In this document: piece by piece, positions 37,441 through 45,456 of the stretch | Layout of the letters: each line of letters begins with the position of its first letter | Position numbering within the stretch: the first letter of the stretch is position 1 | Assembly: GCA_963729875.1 (NCBI GenBank) | Contig: CAVSPR010000009.1 | Coordinates: forward strand, 682,001-746,000 | Direction of reading: 5' to 3' | DNA length: 64,000 nt | Source: DATBSL01 sp963729875 | GTDB lineage: Bacteria > Acidobacteriota > Vicinamibacteria > Fen-336 | The notes under the pieces: generated by a model | The model's database searches: none | What the model saw: the letters and a program-made list of their open reading frames with translations, nothing else | What the model was told of the DNA's origin: nothing | Translations under genes and position numbers: made by a program

Positions 37441-38155
37441 GTCGTTCTGGACCGGCGCGATCGAAGGAGACTTCAGCGACAACGACTCGTGGAGCAAGAC
37501 CGCGGGACAGGTGGTCGCGGGACTCACACCCTATGCCGGACAGGTAGCCGATGCCCGTGACACGCTGGCCGCCCTCGAGGGGGTGCGGCAGGGGCGTCCC
37601 GGATCCTGGCTCGGCCTGCTGGCGGCCGGCATCGGGTGGGTGCCGGGGGCAGGTGACGCGCTCAAGGGGGCGCTCCGGGGTGGCCGAAAGGTGGCGGGCG
37701 AGGCCGCCGAGGCGGCCCTCGAGCAAGGAGCCCGCCGCGTAGGGAGTGAGACCGCCACGGAAACGACTGAACGCGCAGCCCTCGGGACCTCACACGCCGG
37801 GGCAGCGGGTACAATCGAGCCAAGGAGCGACGCTCCTTCATGGAAGCGTTATGAGCAGCGATACGGCGGCAAGCAGACTCCGATGGAAACCACTTTCGAG
37901 GGAAGAACCATCAGGGTCCGCCTCGACAAGCCTCCGTCCGACGCACAGATCGTCGACTTCAAGGATTTCGACTGGAGCAACCCAAGCTATCAGAAGCCTT
38001 TCATCATGACGAGGGTGGTCGAGGACTTCACTGTGCAAATCCAGAAGTACAGAACGATCCGGACCAATGTTCATCTCCAGTTCTCGAAGGACCCGCCGGC
38101 TTGGGTCGCTGAGGCGATTCGGCGTGCAGGAGGGACCTACAGTGTCGCTCCTTGA
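37441..38155 (+). CDS. Pre-toxin region and C-terminal toxin tip
   Basis: Continuous frame that is the C-terminal end of the locus. It opens with FWTGAIEGDFSDNDSWSKTA and VVAGLTPYAGQVADARD, then LLAAGIGWVPGAGDALKG, a hydrophobic pre-toxin pattern seen before exchangeable toxin domains. The last ~115 residues (from WKRYEQRYGGKQTPM to GGTYSVAP) form the tip: ETTFEGRTIRVRLDKPP, IVDFKDFDWSNPSY, VEDFTVQIQKYRTIRTN. The acidic/lysine pair in VDFKD hints at a nuclease fold, but I do not recognise the family. G+C falls to about 50-57 % in this tip (counted lines at 37861, 37981 and 38041), below its neighbours, as expected for a swapped module. Its final 14 bases overlap the next gene. Confidence 0.7.
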
Positions 38156-38621
38156 TGTTCCCCCCTTCGAGTCCCTCACCCGAGGTACGTCTCCGTATTC
38201 GGGCTTTGGGCCGACCTCGACCGATCCGGAAGTCGCAGAGCACTTCTTGCAGGTCGTCACACAGGCCCGGGCCCGGATTCACGAGGCTTTCGCCGTGGAC
38301 GTGCCTCAAGATAGAGCGGGTATCGTGGCCCTCGAGGAGCTAGCGGCGCACATGTGGGAGGAGGGTTGGGATCCCGAGAGCGCCGATGTGAACCTCTTTG
38401 TCCGTGACCTCGGCAGCGTCTTCATGTCCATCCTCCAGGCAATGACGGGGGGCGAGGCAGTGTTCCGATCGAAGACGGATCTCTCGCACGCCTCGCTCTG
38501 GTGGCCGACGAAGCGCCTCGAAGTGTTCCCTTTTCACAAGATCTACCGGCGTCTCACAAAGCGGGATGGCGAATCCCTGGCGTTCTTCGTGGACAGCATG
38601 GTGAAGGCGTTGGCGCTGTAG
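38142..38621 (+). CDS. Candidate immunity protein for the toxin tip
   Basis: 159 residues from a GTG at 38142, chosen because AGGAGGG (38128-38134) lies 7 bases upstream inside the toxin end; an upstream ATG at 38067 would add 25 residues overlapping the toxin. The protein is soluble, slightly acidic and alpha/beta in look (FLQVVTQARARIHEAFAVDV, LEELAAHMWEEGWDPESADVNLFVRDLGS, SLWWPTKRLEVFPF). No family is recognised. Role as immunity is inferred from the overlap with the toxin tip, the small size and the same low GC content. Alternative: an unrelated small accessory protein. Confidence 0.68.
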   Translation: MSLLDVPPFESLTRGTSPYSGFGPTSTDPEVAEHFLQVVTQARARIHEAFAVDVPQDRAGIVALEELAAHMWEEGWDPESADVNLFVRDLGSVFMSILQAMTGGEAVFRSKTDLSHASLWWPTKRLEVFPFHKIYRRLTKRDGESLAFFVDSMVKALAL

Positions 38622-38754
38622 CGGATCGGTACCAGCGCCCGCCACCTCCCGAAGGAGGCTCACCCCAGGACGGGCCGGGATTGCGAGGCCCAGTACCTGC
38701 TCGACGAGAGATCGGGCAACCGGTACGTGGTCTTCACGGTGTTCACGACCTGAT
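38622..38754 (+). other. Possible gene remnant after the immunity gene
   Basis: Directly behind the immunity stop, in the same frame, 43 codons stay open to a TGA at 38754 and read like protein (HLPKEAHPRTGRDC, YLLDERSGNRYVVFTV), but there is no usable start codon. It may be the 3' end of a displaced toxin or immunity gene, as is common in such loci, or a read-through tail. Confidence 0.3.
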
Positions 38755-38772
38755 TCGCTGTCACGAACCCGC

Positions 38773-39693
38773 TCAGCTCTCGACGACGAACGGCCCGTCC
38801 GGGTCGGAGGCGGTCGTCGCCGGGACGACGATAGCGAGGGCGTGCGGGCGCAGCTCCACGTCGACGCGCATGGCGGGGGGCGCGGGGTCGCCGTCGCGGT
38901 GGACGGCCACCGGCGCTGCGGCGGTGATCGTGGCGGCCGTGCCCCGCAGGCGCCGGTAGCCCGGGGCCCGCTCGATGCCGCCGAGGAACATCCGCGGGGC
39001 CGCGGCGAGCATTCGCAGCACGGGGCCCGCCTCGAACACGACGACCTCGAGCTTTCCGTCGTCGAGCTTCCCGCCGGGGTTGATGACGGCGCCCGAGCCG
39101 TACTGCGGCCCGTTCGCGAACGTCACGACGAACGCGGAGAGGTCGAGCCGTTCGGGCCCGACCTCGAGAACGAGGCGGGGGGGCTGGTAGGCGCGCAGCT
39201 CGAGGAGGCTCAGGCGCAGGTACCCGAGGAGGCCCCGCCGCGCCCCTTCCTTGCCCCGCTCGTGGAAGGCGTGGCCCACCGCCGCGTCGAAGCCCATCCC
39301 GGCCACGTTCAGGAACGGCGCGCCGTTGAGGAAGCCGACGTCCATCTGCCGTCGCACGCCGCCCTCGAGGGCGGCGAGGGCCGCCGCCGGCCGCAGCGGG
39401 AGGCGCAGGGCGCGTGCGAGGCCGTTGCCCGACCCCGCGGGCACGATGCCGAGGGCGGCGGGGGAGCCGATCAGCCCGCGCGCCACCTCGTTGACCGTGC
39501 CGTCGCCGCCGACCGCGAGGACCACGTCGGCCCCCGCGGTCGCCGCCTCGCGCGCGAGCTCGGTGGCGTGCCCGGGCTCGCGGGTCAGGTAGACCGCGAA
39601 GTCCCTCCACGACGGCCGCCCGGCCTCGACCGCTTCGCGCGTCCGCCGGGCGTCGACGCCGGCGCGGGGGTTCAGGATCGCCCGGACCTTCAC
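38773..39693 (-). CDS. Diacylglycerol/sphingosine kinase-family lipid kinase
   Basis: 306 residues of the DagK/YegS type: NPRAGVDARRTREAV at the start, nucleotide loop LAVGGDGTVNEVARGL, LGIVPAGSGNGLARAL, and FLNVAGMGFDAAVG, GPQYGSGAVINPGGKLDDG. It phosphorylates a lipid, probably diacylglycerol or a sphingoid base. The ATG overlaps the stop of the upstream GT4 gene (ATGA), so lipid kinase and two glycosyltransferases form one operon of three coupled genes, pointing to envelope lipid modification. Confidence 0.9.
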   Translation of the reverse strand: MKVRAILNPRAGVDARRTREAVEAGRPSWRDFAVYLTREPGHATELAREAATAGADVVLAVGGDGTVNEVARGLIGSPAALGIVPAGSGNGLARALRLPLRPAAALAALEGGVRRQMDVGFLNGAPFLNVAGMGFDAAVGHAFHERGKEGARRGLLGYLRLSLLELRAYQPPRLVLEVGPERLDLSAFVVTFANGPQYGSGAVINPGGKLDDGKLEVVVFEAGPVLRMLAAAPRMFLGGIERAPGYRRLRGTAATITAAAPVAVHRDGDPAPPAMRVDVELRPHALAIVVPATTASDPDGPFVVES

Positions 39694-40769
39694 GCGAGCT
39701 CCGCGAGGACGCGCAGGGTCTCGTCCACCATGTGCTCCGCGGTGAAGCGCTCCAGGAAGCGCCGGCGGCCCGCGGCCCCCCAGGCCCGCCGCTGCTCCTC
39801 GTCGGCGAGGACCTCGGCGAGCGCGTCCGCGAGGGCGCCGGGGTCGCGCGTCGGGACCACGCGGCCGGTGACCCCGTCCTCCACGGCCTCCGGGATTCCG
39901 CCCGCGGCGGTGGCCACGACGGGGAGTCCGAACGCCATCGCGTCGAGGAGGCTCGTGCCCAGCCCCTCGAGGCGGGACGACAGGCAGAAGACCGAGCAGG
40001 CGGGGAGGAGGCGGTCGAGATCCCGGCGGAAGCCGGCGAAGGCGACGCGGTCGCCGAGGCCCCTCTCGCGCACCTGCGCCTCGAGGGCGGGCCGCAGCTC
40101 GCCTTCGCCGACGATCACGAGCCGCGCCTCGGGCCGGCGCGGGCGCAGGAGCGCCATCGCCTCGACGAGCGTCGCCTGGTCCTTGTGCCCCGTGAGCGCG
40201 GCGACGTTCCCGATGACGGGGACGCCGGCGGGCACGCCGAGCTCCGCCAGGGCCTCCTCGCCGCCGGGGGCGGGCGAGCGATCGGGGACTCCCTCGTAGA
40301 CGAGGCGCAGCCGCTGCGGGGGCACGCCGCCTCGCTCGACCACCGAGCCGATGGCGCGGCTCACCGCGATCACCCGGTCGCAGGCCGCGTACTTCGCCCT
40401 CGAGACGACGCCGCGCAGCGGAAAGTCGACGCGCCGGACGGCCACCAGGGGAAGGCGGCCGGCCAGGCGGGAGGCCACGAGGCCGGCGGAGACCGCGTGC
40501 GGGTCGTGGAGCAGCAGGGCCCCCGGCCGCTCGCGGCGGAGCAGGCGCGCGAGGGCGAGGATGGCCGGCGGCCAGAGGTCGCCGCGGAAAGGGATCGTCC
40601 GCACCGCCGCCCCCGCCGCCCGGGCCCGGCCCTCGAGCTCACCCCCCGCCCGACAGGCGATCGTCGCGGGGACCCCGCGCGCCGCCATGCCCTGCGCGGT
40701 GAGCAGCACCTGGTTCTGCCCGCCACGCCAGGTGGCGGCGGTGTCCACGTGCAGGACGCCGCGGCTCAT
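39690..40769 (-). CDS. GT4-family glycosyltransferase
   Basis: 359 residues, GT-B fold. N-terminal domain VLHVDTAATWRGGQNQVLLTA (GGxxx motif of GT4), then VAVRRVDFPLRGVVSRAKYA, VIAVSRAIGSVVERGGV, GNVAALTGHKDQATLVEAM and the nucleotide-sugar region SVFCLSSRLEGLGTSLLDAMA (E-x7-E) and VVATAAGGIPEAVEDGVTGRVV. It probably adds a sugar to lipopolysaccharide core or a similar lipid-linked acceptor; donor unknown. ATG overlaps the stop of the GT2 gene upstream. Confidence 0.9.
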   Translation of the reverse strand: MSRGVLHVDTAATWRGGQNQVLLTAQGMAARGVPATIACRAGGELEGRARAAGAAVRTIPFRGDLWPPAILALARLLRRERPGALLLHDPHAVSAGLVASRLAGRLPLVAVRRVDFPLRGVVSRAKYAACDRVIAVSRAIGSVVERGGVPPQRLRLVYEGVPDRSPAPGGEEALAELGVPAGVPVIGNVAALTGHKDQATLVEAMALLRPRRPEARLVIVGEGELRPALEAQVRERGLGDRVAFAGFRRDLDRLLPACSVFCLSSRLEGLGTSLLDAMAFGLPVVATAAGGIPEAVEDGVTGRVVPTRDPGALADALAEVLADEEQRRAWGAAGRRRFLERFTAEHMVDETLRVLAELA

Positions 40770-41530
40770 GCCCGGGGGCGGGCCGGTGGCCCGAGCTCGC
40801 GGAGCTTGGCCAGCTTGGCGAACGTGTAGTGCGTGTTGAGAACCGAGACGATCAGGCCCGTGCCGCCGAGGGCGAAGCCGCGCTTGAGCACGTAGTTCCG
40901 GAAGAAGGCCCAGGTCGCTCCCGCGAACATGTCGACGAGGTTCGACCGGCGGCCGGCCGCGTGGGCCTGCCGGGCCCAGAGCGTCGTGTAGGAGTCGATC
41001 TTGCGCAGGTGGTCCGAGATGTCGGCGTAGGGGTGGTGCTCCAGCTCGCCATGGAGGCGCCCGAGCGGCCCGCGCACCGCCACCGACTCGTGCACGAGGT
41101 TTCCCTGCCACGTGCCCCGGCTGCGGTCGAAGAGGCGGACCTGCCAGTCGGGGTACCAGTCCGTCCCCCGGATCCAGCGGCCCAGGTAGTAGGCCACGCG
41201 CGGGATGCGGTAGCCGCCGGCGTCGAAGCCCTTCCCCCGGAGCGACTCGATCTCCGCGCGCAGGACCGGGCTGACCCGCTCGTCCGTGTCGAGGGCGAGC
41301 ACCCAGTCGTGCCGCGCCGCGCGGGTCGCGAAGTCCCGCTGGGCCACGAACCCGGGCCAGGGGGAGTTGACGACCACCCTCGCCCCGGCTGCCTCCGCGA
41401 TCGCGCACGTGCGGTCCCGTGAGCCCGAGTCCACGACGACGACCTCGTCGCAGAAGGCGACGCTCGCCAGCGCGTCGCCGATCGTCTTCTCCTCGTCCTG
41501 CGCGATGAGGACGGCCGAGAGCGGGACCAT
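40766..41530 (-). CDS. GT2-family glycosyltransferase, WaaE-like
   Basis: 254 residues. VLIAQDEEKTIGDALASV, FCDEVVVVDSGSRDRT, NSPWPGFVAQRDFATRAARHDWVLALDTDERV and WYPDWQVRLFDRSRGTWQGNLVHESV are typical of the lipopolysaccharide core glucosyltransferase WaaE/KdtX group. The C-terminal part has a membrane-associated helix. I take the ATG at 41530 (MVPLSAVLIAQ); the longer frame upstream contradicts the promoter TATACT at 41540-41545, which would give an almost leaderless mRNA. First gene of the three-gene operon. Confidence 0.9.
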   Translation of the reverse strand: MVPLSAVLIAQDEEKTIGDALASVAFCDEVVVVDSGSRDRTCAIAEAAGARVVVNSPWPGFVAQRDFATRAARHDWVLALDTDERVSPVLRAEIESLRGKGFDAGGYRIPRVAYYLGRWIRGTDWYPDWQVRLFDRSRGTWQGNLVHESVAVRGPLGRLHGELEHHPYADISDHLRKIDSYTTLWARQAHAAGRRSNLVDMFAGATWAFFRNYVLKRGFALGGTGLIVSVLNTHYTFAKLAKLRELGPPARPRA

Positions 41531-41539
41531 GCGCCCCGC

Positions 41540-41545
41540 AGTATA
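41540..41545 (-). promoter_or_regulatory. -10 element of the WaaE-like operon
   Basis: TATACT on the minus strand ends 9 bases before the ATG at 41530; no ribosome site and no clear -35. Together with the pyrE -10 it forms a divergent promoter region of under 100 bases. Confidence 0.45.
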
Positions 41546-41604
41546 CCGGGGGCGGGTGGGGGCGCCGGAGCGAGCGACTGCCACACCGCCCTGCCAACCC
41601 GAGG

Positions 41605-41628
41605 TAGCATTCGGGCTCGTGACGAGCC
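41605..41628 (+). promoter_or_regulatory. pyrE -10 element and start-codon hairpin
   Basis: TAGCAT (41605-41610) ends 8 bases before the GTG at 41619. GGCTCG (41614-41619) pairs with CGAGCC (41623-41628) around TGA, so the start codon sits in a six-base-pair hairpin that could limit initiation. Confidence 0.4.
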
Positions 41629-42224
41629 AAGAGCCTTTCACGACGGACTCCCTGCTGCGGCTCTTCGAGGAGCGCGGCGCCCTCCTCCAGGGCCACTTCC
41701 TGCTCACCTCGGGGCTGCACTCCCCCCGCTACCTGCAGTGCGCCCGGGTGCTCATGGACCCCGCGCTCGCGACGCGCCTCGGCGCCCAGCTCGCGGAGCG
41801 GCTGCAATCGCTCCCGGGCGGGCGGCCCCCGGGCGCGGTGGTGGCCCCCGCCCTGGGCGGCGTGCTCGTCGCCCACGAGGTCGCGCGTGCCCTCGGGTGC
41901 CGCGGGCTGTTCACCGAGCGCCAGGACGGCGCCATGACCCTGCGCCGCGGGTTCACCCTCGAGGCGGGCGAAGGCGTCGTCGTGGTGGAGGACGTGATCA
42001 CCACCGGCGGCTCCACGCGCGAGGTGATGGACGCGGTCGTCGCGAGGGGGGCGAAGGTGCTCGCCGTGGGGAGCCTCGTGGACCGCAGCGGGGGCAAGGT
42101 CGATCTCGGCGTGCCGCGCCGGAGCCTGCTCGAGCTCGAGGTGCCCACCTACCCGGCCGGCGCCTGCCCGCTCTGCGCCGCCGGCTCGAAGCCCGAGAAG
42201 CCCGGGTCCCGCGCCGCGCGCTGA
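41619..42224 (+). CDS. pyrE: Orotate phosphoribosyltransferase
   Basis: Converts orotate and PRPP to orotidine 5'-phosphate in pyrimidine synthesis. 201 residues. FLLTSGLHSPRYLQCARVL, APALGGVLVAHEVARALG, FTERQDGAMTLRRGFTLE and the PRPP loop VVVVEDVITTGGSTREV are clear; the tail PAGACPLCAAGSKPEKPG with CPLC is typical of one PyrE subgroup. GTG start chosen at the end of the upstream promoter. Followed by truA after six bases. Confidence 0.95.
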   Translation: MTSQEPFTTDSLLRLFEERGALLQGHFLLTSGLHSPRYLQCARVLMDPALATRLGAQLAERLQSLPGGRPPGAVVAPALGGVLVAHEVARALGCRGLFTERQDGAMTLRRGFTLEAGEGVVVVEDVITTGGSTREVMDAVVARGAKVLAVGSLVDRSGGKVDLGVPRRSLLELEVPTYPAGACPLCAAGSKPEKPGSRAAR

Positions 42225-42230
42225 GCTCGC

Positions 42231-42992
42231 GTGCCCCTTTTTCGCGTCACGCTCGCGTACGACGGAGCCGACTTCCTCGGCTGGCAGCTCCAGCGGCCCG
42301 GTGGGGGCCGCACCGTCCAGGGGGTCCTGGAGGAGGCCCTGGGCCGGCTCGCGGGTGGCTCCCGGGTCGTGGTCAACGGGGCCGGGCGCACGGACGCCGG
42401 CGTGCACGCCCTGGGGCAGGCGGCCTCGTTCGACCTGCCGCGCGACATCGAGGCGGACGAGCTGCAGCGGGCGTTGAACGGCCTGCTTCCCGAGGACGTC
42501 CGGGTGCTCGACGCCGCCCCGGCGCCGCCGGGGTTCCACGCCCGCAAGAGCGCCGTCTCCAAGCTCTACCGGTACGAGCTCGACTGCGGCGGGGTGCCCC
42601 TTCCCCAGCGCCGCCGCGCCGCCGGCTTCGTGCCCTGGACCCTCGACGAGGGGGCGGTTCGGGAGACGGCCGCCCTCTACCTGGGGCGGCACGACTTCGC
42701 CTCCCTCGCCTCGTCCGGCGGCTCCGCGAAGACGACCGTGCGCACGGTCCTTCGCTCCGAGGCCGTCTTCGCGGGCGCGACCCTCGTCTACGAGACCGAG
42801 GCCGACGGCTTCCTGCGGAAGATGGTCCGCAGCATGGTGGGGGGGCTCGTCGCCGCCGGGCGGGGGGCGTTGCGGCCGGGGGACCTCGCCCGGGCGCTCG
42901 AGGCGCGCGACCGGCGCGCCTGGCCGGCCCCGGCGCCGGCCTGCGGCCTGACCCTGGTGCGCGTGCGCTACCCCGACTCCCCGCGATGCTAG
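42231..42992 (+). CDS. truA: tRNA pseudouridine(38-40) synthase
   Basis: Isomerises U38-U40 in the anticodon arm of many tRNAs. 253 residues. RVTLAYDGADFLGWQLQ, catalytic-aspartate motif GAGRTDAGVHALGQ, FHARKSAVSKLYRYEL, HDFASLASSGG and FLRKMVRSMVGGLV all match. GTG start right after pyrE. A -10-like TAGGAT for uppS lies across its end (42990-42995). Confidence 0.96.
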   Translation: MPLFRVTLAYDGADFLGWQLQRPGGGRTVQGVLEEALGRLAGGSRVVVNGAGRTDAGVHALGQAASFDLPRDIEADELQRALNGLLPEDVRVLDAAPAPPGFHARKSAVSKLYRYELDCGGVPLPQRRRAAGFVPWTLDEGAVRETAALYLGRHDFASLASSGGSAKTTVRTVLRSEAVFAGATLVYETEADGFLRKMVRSMVGGLVAAGRGALRPGDLARALEARDRRAWPAPAPACGLTLVRVRYPDSPRC

Positions 42993-43027
42993 GATAGGCA
43001 CGAAGCGAGAGTCGAGACCACCGGCCC

Positions 43028-43810
43028 ATGTCCCTGCAGGACCTGCTCGAGGTCGTGCCCGTCGGCACCGACGAAGAGGACCTCCTCCGCGTCATCGACT
43101 TCACGCGCCTGCCCCGGCACGTGGCGATCATCATGGACGGGAACGGCCGCTGGGCGCAGCTGCGGGACAAGAACCGGGTGGAGGGACACCGCGCCGGCAT
43201 CCACGCCGTGCGCGACACCGTCGAGACCGCGGCCCGCCTCGGCCTCGAGGTCCTCACCCTGTACGCCTTCTCGATCGAGAACTGGAAGCGGCCCGAGACC
43301 GAGGTGAGCGTCCTCATGGGCCTGCTCAAGCACTACCTCCGGAGCGAGCTCGACACGCTCCTGAAGAACAACATCCGATTCCGCGTGGTGGGCCGCGCGC
43401 AGGAGCTCGCGCCGGAGATCCGCGAGGAGCTCGGCCGCGCCGAGGAGCGCACCGCCGCAGACTCCGGGCTCCAGTTCAACATCGCCCTCAACTACGGGGG
43501 GCGCGCGGAGATCACCGACGCGGTGAAGGGCCTCTTCGCCGAGCTGCTGCGCGACGGCCGCTCCCCCGAGTCGATCGACGAGGAGGCGCTCTCCCGGCAC
43601 CTCTACACCGCGGGCCAGCCCGACCCCGACCTCCTCATCCGCACGAGCGGCGAGCTGCGGGTCTCGAACTTCCTGCTGTGGCAGATCGCCTACTCCGAGA
43701 TCTGGGTCACCGACGTGCTCTGGCCCGACTTCCGGCGCCGGCACCTGCTCCAGGCCATCGCGGACTTCCAGAAGCGTGAGCGGCGCTACGGCGGAATCGT
43801 CTCGGCCTGA
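43028..43810 (+). CDS. uppS: Undecaprenyl diphosphate synthase
   Basis: Cis-prenyltransferase that makes the C55 lipid carrier for peptidoglycan and polysaccharides. 260 residues. HVAIIMDGNGRWA holds the catalytic Asp, followed by HRAGIHAVRDTVETAARLG, LTLYAFSIENWKRP, FNIALNYGGRAEI, PDPDLLIRTSGELRVSNFLLWQIAYSE. An N-terminal extension of ~30 residues precedes the core. Its last 35 bases overlap the start of cdsA. It supplies the carrier used by the WecA-like transferase at 54.7 kb. Confidence 0.97.
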   Translation: MSLQDLLEVVPVGTDEEDLLRVIDFTRLPRHVAIIMDGNGRWAQLRDKNRVEGHRAGIHAVRDTVETAARLGLEVLTLYAFSIENWKRPETEVSVLMGLLKHYLRSELDTLLKNNIRFRVVGRAQELAPEIREELGRAEERTAADSGLQFNIALNYGGRAEITDAVKGLFAELLRDGRSPESIDEEALSRHLYTAGQPDPDLLIRTSGELRVSNFLLWQIAYSEIWVTDVLWPDFRRRHLLQAIADFQKRERRYGGIVSA

Positions 43811-44654
43811 CCGCCTGCCGCCGCGCGGGCTGCGGGCGCCGGGGTTCCTCGCGAACCTCGCCCGCCGCGCGGGGACGGCCCTCGTCGCCCTTCCCGCCCT
43901 CCTCGCCGCCTTCTTCCTCGGCCCGCCCTGGCTCACCGTCGCCGTCGTGGCCCTCGCCCTCGGGGTGGGGCTCCACGAGTTCTCGTTGCTCCTGCGCGCC
44001 CGCGGCATCCGACCGATGCGGCGCGTCGGCCTCGTCCTCGCCGCCGCCTTCTTCCTCGACGTGATCTCGCCGGGCTGGCTCCCCGTCCCCTTCGCCCCCC
44101 TCGGCGCGCTGCTGCTGCTCGCGTTCACGCTGTGGCGGGGGGGGGATCTCGAGTCCGTCACGTCAGCCGCGGCCACGCTCCTCGGGGCCGTCTACCTGGG
44201 CGCCCTCGGCGGCACCATCGCCGCCCTGCGGGTCCTGCCGCCGGCCGGGGAGGGGGCGTGGCGGATCGCGCTGCTCCTCGGCATCCTGGTCTTCTCCGAC
44301 ACCCTGGCCTTCTTCGTCGGCCACGCGATCGGAAGGAGACGGCTCGCGCCGGGCATCTCGCCCGGCAAGTCGGTCGAGGGCGCCCTGGGCGGCCTCGCCG
44401 GCGGCGTTCTCGGGGCGCTGGTCGTGCGCCAGCTCGGCCTGCCGTCGCTCCCGCTCGTGCACGCGGCCTTACTCGGCGCGGCGGTGGCCGCGCTGGGGAT
44501 CGTGGGGGACCTCGACGAGAGCCTTCTCAAGCGCTGGGCGGGCGTCAAGGACTCGGGGACCCTCTTCCCGGGCCACGGCGGCATGCTCGACCGGCTCGAC
44601 AGCTTGCTGTTCGGAGCGCCGGTCCTGTACTACTACTTCCAGTACGTGCGCTGA
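43776..44654 (+). CDS. cdsA: Phosphatidate cytidylyltransferase
   Basis: Makes CDP-diacylglycerol, precursor of bacterial phospholipids. 292 residues with about seven to eight membrane segments and the family signature near the C-terminus: LLKRWAGVKDSGTLFPGHGGMLDRLDSLLFGAP. GTG start inside uppS (overlap 35 bases), giving tight coupling. The end FQYVR is encoded by a 23-base sequence that is repeated 821 bases further on. Confidence 0.95.
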   Translation: MSGATAESSRPDRLPPRGLRAPGFLANLARRAGTALVALPALLAAFFLGPPWLTVAVVALALGVGLHEFSLLLRARGIRPMRRVGLVLAAAFFLDVISPGWLPVPFAPLGALLLLAFTLWRGGDLESVTSAAATLLGAVYLGALGGTIAALRVLPPAGEGAWRIALLLGILVFSDTLAFFVGHAIGRRRLAPGISPGKSVEGALGGLAGGVLGALVVRQLGLPSLPLVHAALLGAAVAALGIVGDLDESLLKRWAGVKDSGTLFPGHGGMLDRLDSLLFGAPVLYYYFQYVR

Positions 44655-44658
44655 GCGC
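44636..44658 (+). repeat. Direct repeat copy 1 (cdsA 3' end)
   Basis: Covers the last codons and stop of cdsA. Identical to 45457-45479 except for one base (G at 44650, A in the other copy). In this copy the last 11 bases form GCGCT-G-AGCGC, a perfect inverted repeat. Confidence 0.85.
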
Positions 44659-44822
44659 CAGCCAAGACTGAAAGCCTGGAGTTGGCTGCCCGCCGCCGTC
44701 TCCGATCCGGCGGAAGTAGCATTGCCCCAGCTCCCCCCTGAGTGAAAACATGTGGATACGGGGCCGAGCGACCTCGCGCCGCTCTGATTCGGGCCATGCT
44801 GAAAGACGTGCGAGGGAATCAG

Positions 44823-45368
44823 ATGACGAAGGGGATCGGTACGACGTTGTTCGCGGCGGTGTTTGCCGTCGCGTGTGGTGGCGGGAACGGCATGACGGGA
44901 CCCAGCGCGCCCGGTCCCGGTAGCGGGGGCGCCGGGGTCGTGGCATTCATGTCCGAGTCCCCCGTCGCGGGAGCAACGGGAGTCCCGGTCAGCTCGCCCA
45001 TCACGTTCCGCTTCAGCGGCGCGATGGGCGCAGGGATGGAACAGTTCGTGGACCTCCACCTGGGCGACCTCTCCGGCTCGGAGATGCCCATGAGCTGCGG
45101 GTGGTCGGCGGATCGCACGCTGCTGGCGTGCACGCCCGCATCACCGCTCGCGGCGCACACGACCTACGCCATCCACCTCGGCGGCGGGATGATGAGCGCT
45201 GGCGGGGCGGCCGTCGATTACACGGCCGGCCTCGGCATGGGCGGCCAGTGGATCATGGGCGGCATGATGACGGGCAACCACGGCGGGATGGCATGGGGCA
45301 TGATGGGAAGCGGCTGGCGGAACGCCAACGGCAGTTACGGCATGTCGTTCTCATTCACCACCGCGTGA
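44823..45368 (+). CDS. Lipoprotein with Ig-like domain and Met/Gly/His-rich tail
   Basis: 181 residues from the ATG at 44823 (GAGGG just upstream; an earlier in-frame ATG is unsupported). Lipobox-like AVFAVACGGG, then a bacterial Ig-like (SbsA type) domain: SPVAGATGVPVSSPITFRFS, CTPASPLAAHTTYAIHL. The C-terminal ~55 residues are unusually rich in Met, Gly and some His (GLGMGGQWIMGGMM, GNHGGMAWGMMGS), which could bind copper or another soft metal. Function unknown. It lies between cdsA and dxr, genes that are often adjacent, and is bracketed by the 23-base direct repeat. Confidence 0.75.
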   Translation: MTKGIGTTLFAAVFAVACGGGNGMTGPSAPGPGSGGAGVVAFMSESPVAGATGVPVSSPITFRFSGAMGAGMEQFVDLHLGDLSGSEMPMSCGWSADRTLLACTPASPLAAHTTYAIHLGGGMMSAGGAAVDYTAGLGMGGQWIMGGMMTGNHGGMAWGMMGSGWRNANGSYGMSFSFTTA

Positions 45369-45456
45369 GTCCTCGGGTGCCCCTCGCTGACCTTGCTGTC
45401 CCCGCAAGTGCCTGTCGGTGCACGATGATGACTGCCACCGACACCTGTGGTAAGTT

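Larger units (their letters stand above)
33985..38155 (+). pseudogene. Polymorphic-toxin-like locus, about 1390 codons, broken by several apparent +1 indels
   Basis: Four or five open segments read as one long protein when single bases are removed near 34550, 36189, 36693 and 37437; every shift has the same direction. In order: an EF-hand-like loop FDPRGDGVLRGAD at the N-terminus, a long Ala/Glu-rich helical region (34568-35750), a hydrophobic Gly/Ala stretch (about 35770-36180; VPVALTVLSFVPATAVFARL), two related helical repeats (from 36252, SEAKAALRQAEATGDPTAI, and from 36697, VEDAERALRVARYQGDPAAI), a LysM domain, a pre-toxin region and a distinct C-terminal tip. There is no signal peptide. 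A likely immunity gene overlaps the end. I infer a contact- or secretion-dependent antibacterial toxin; the delivery route is unknown. Indels may be sequencing errors. Confidence 0.7.

Noticed and set aside
38501..38959. A 152-codon frame across the end of the immunity gene
   Set aside because: It overlaps the immunity gene out of frame and is Arg/Gly/Pro-rich; the in-frame fragment at 38622-38754 looks more like protein.
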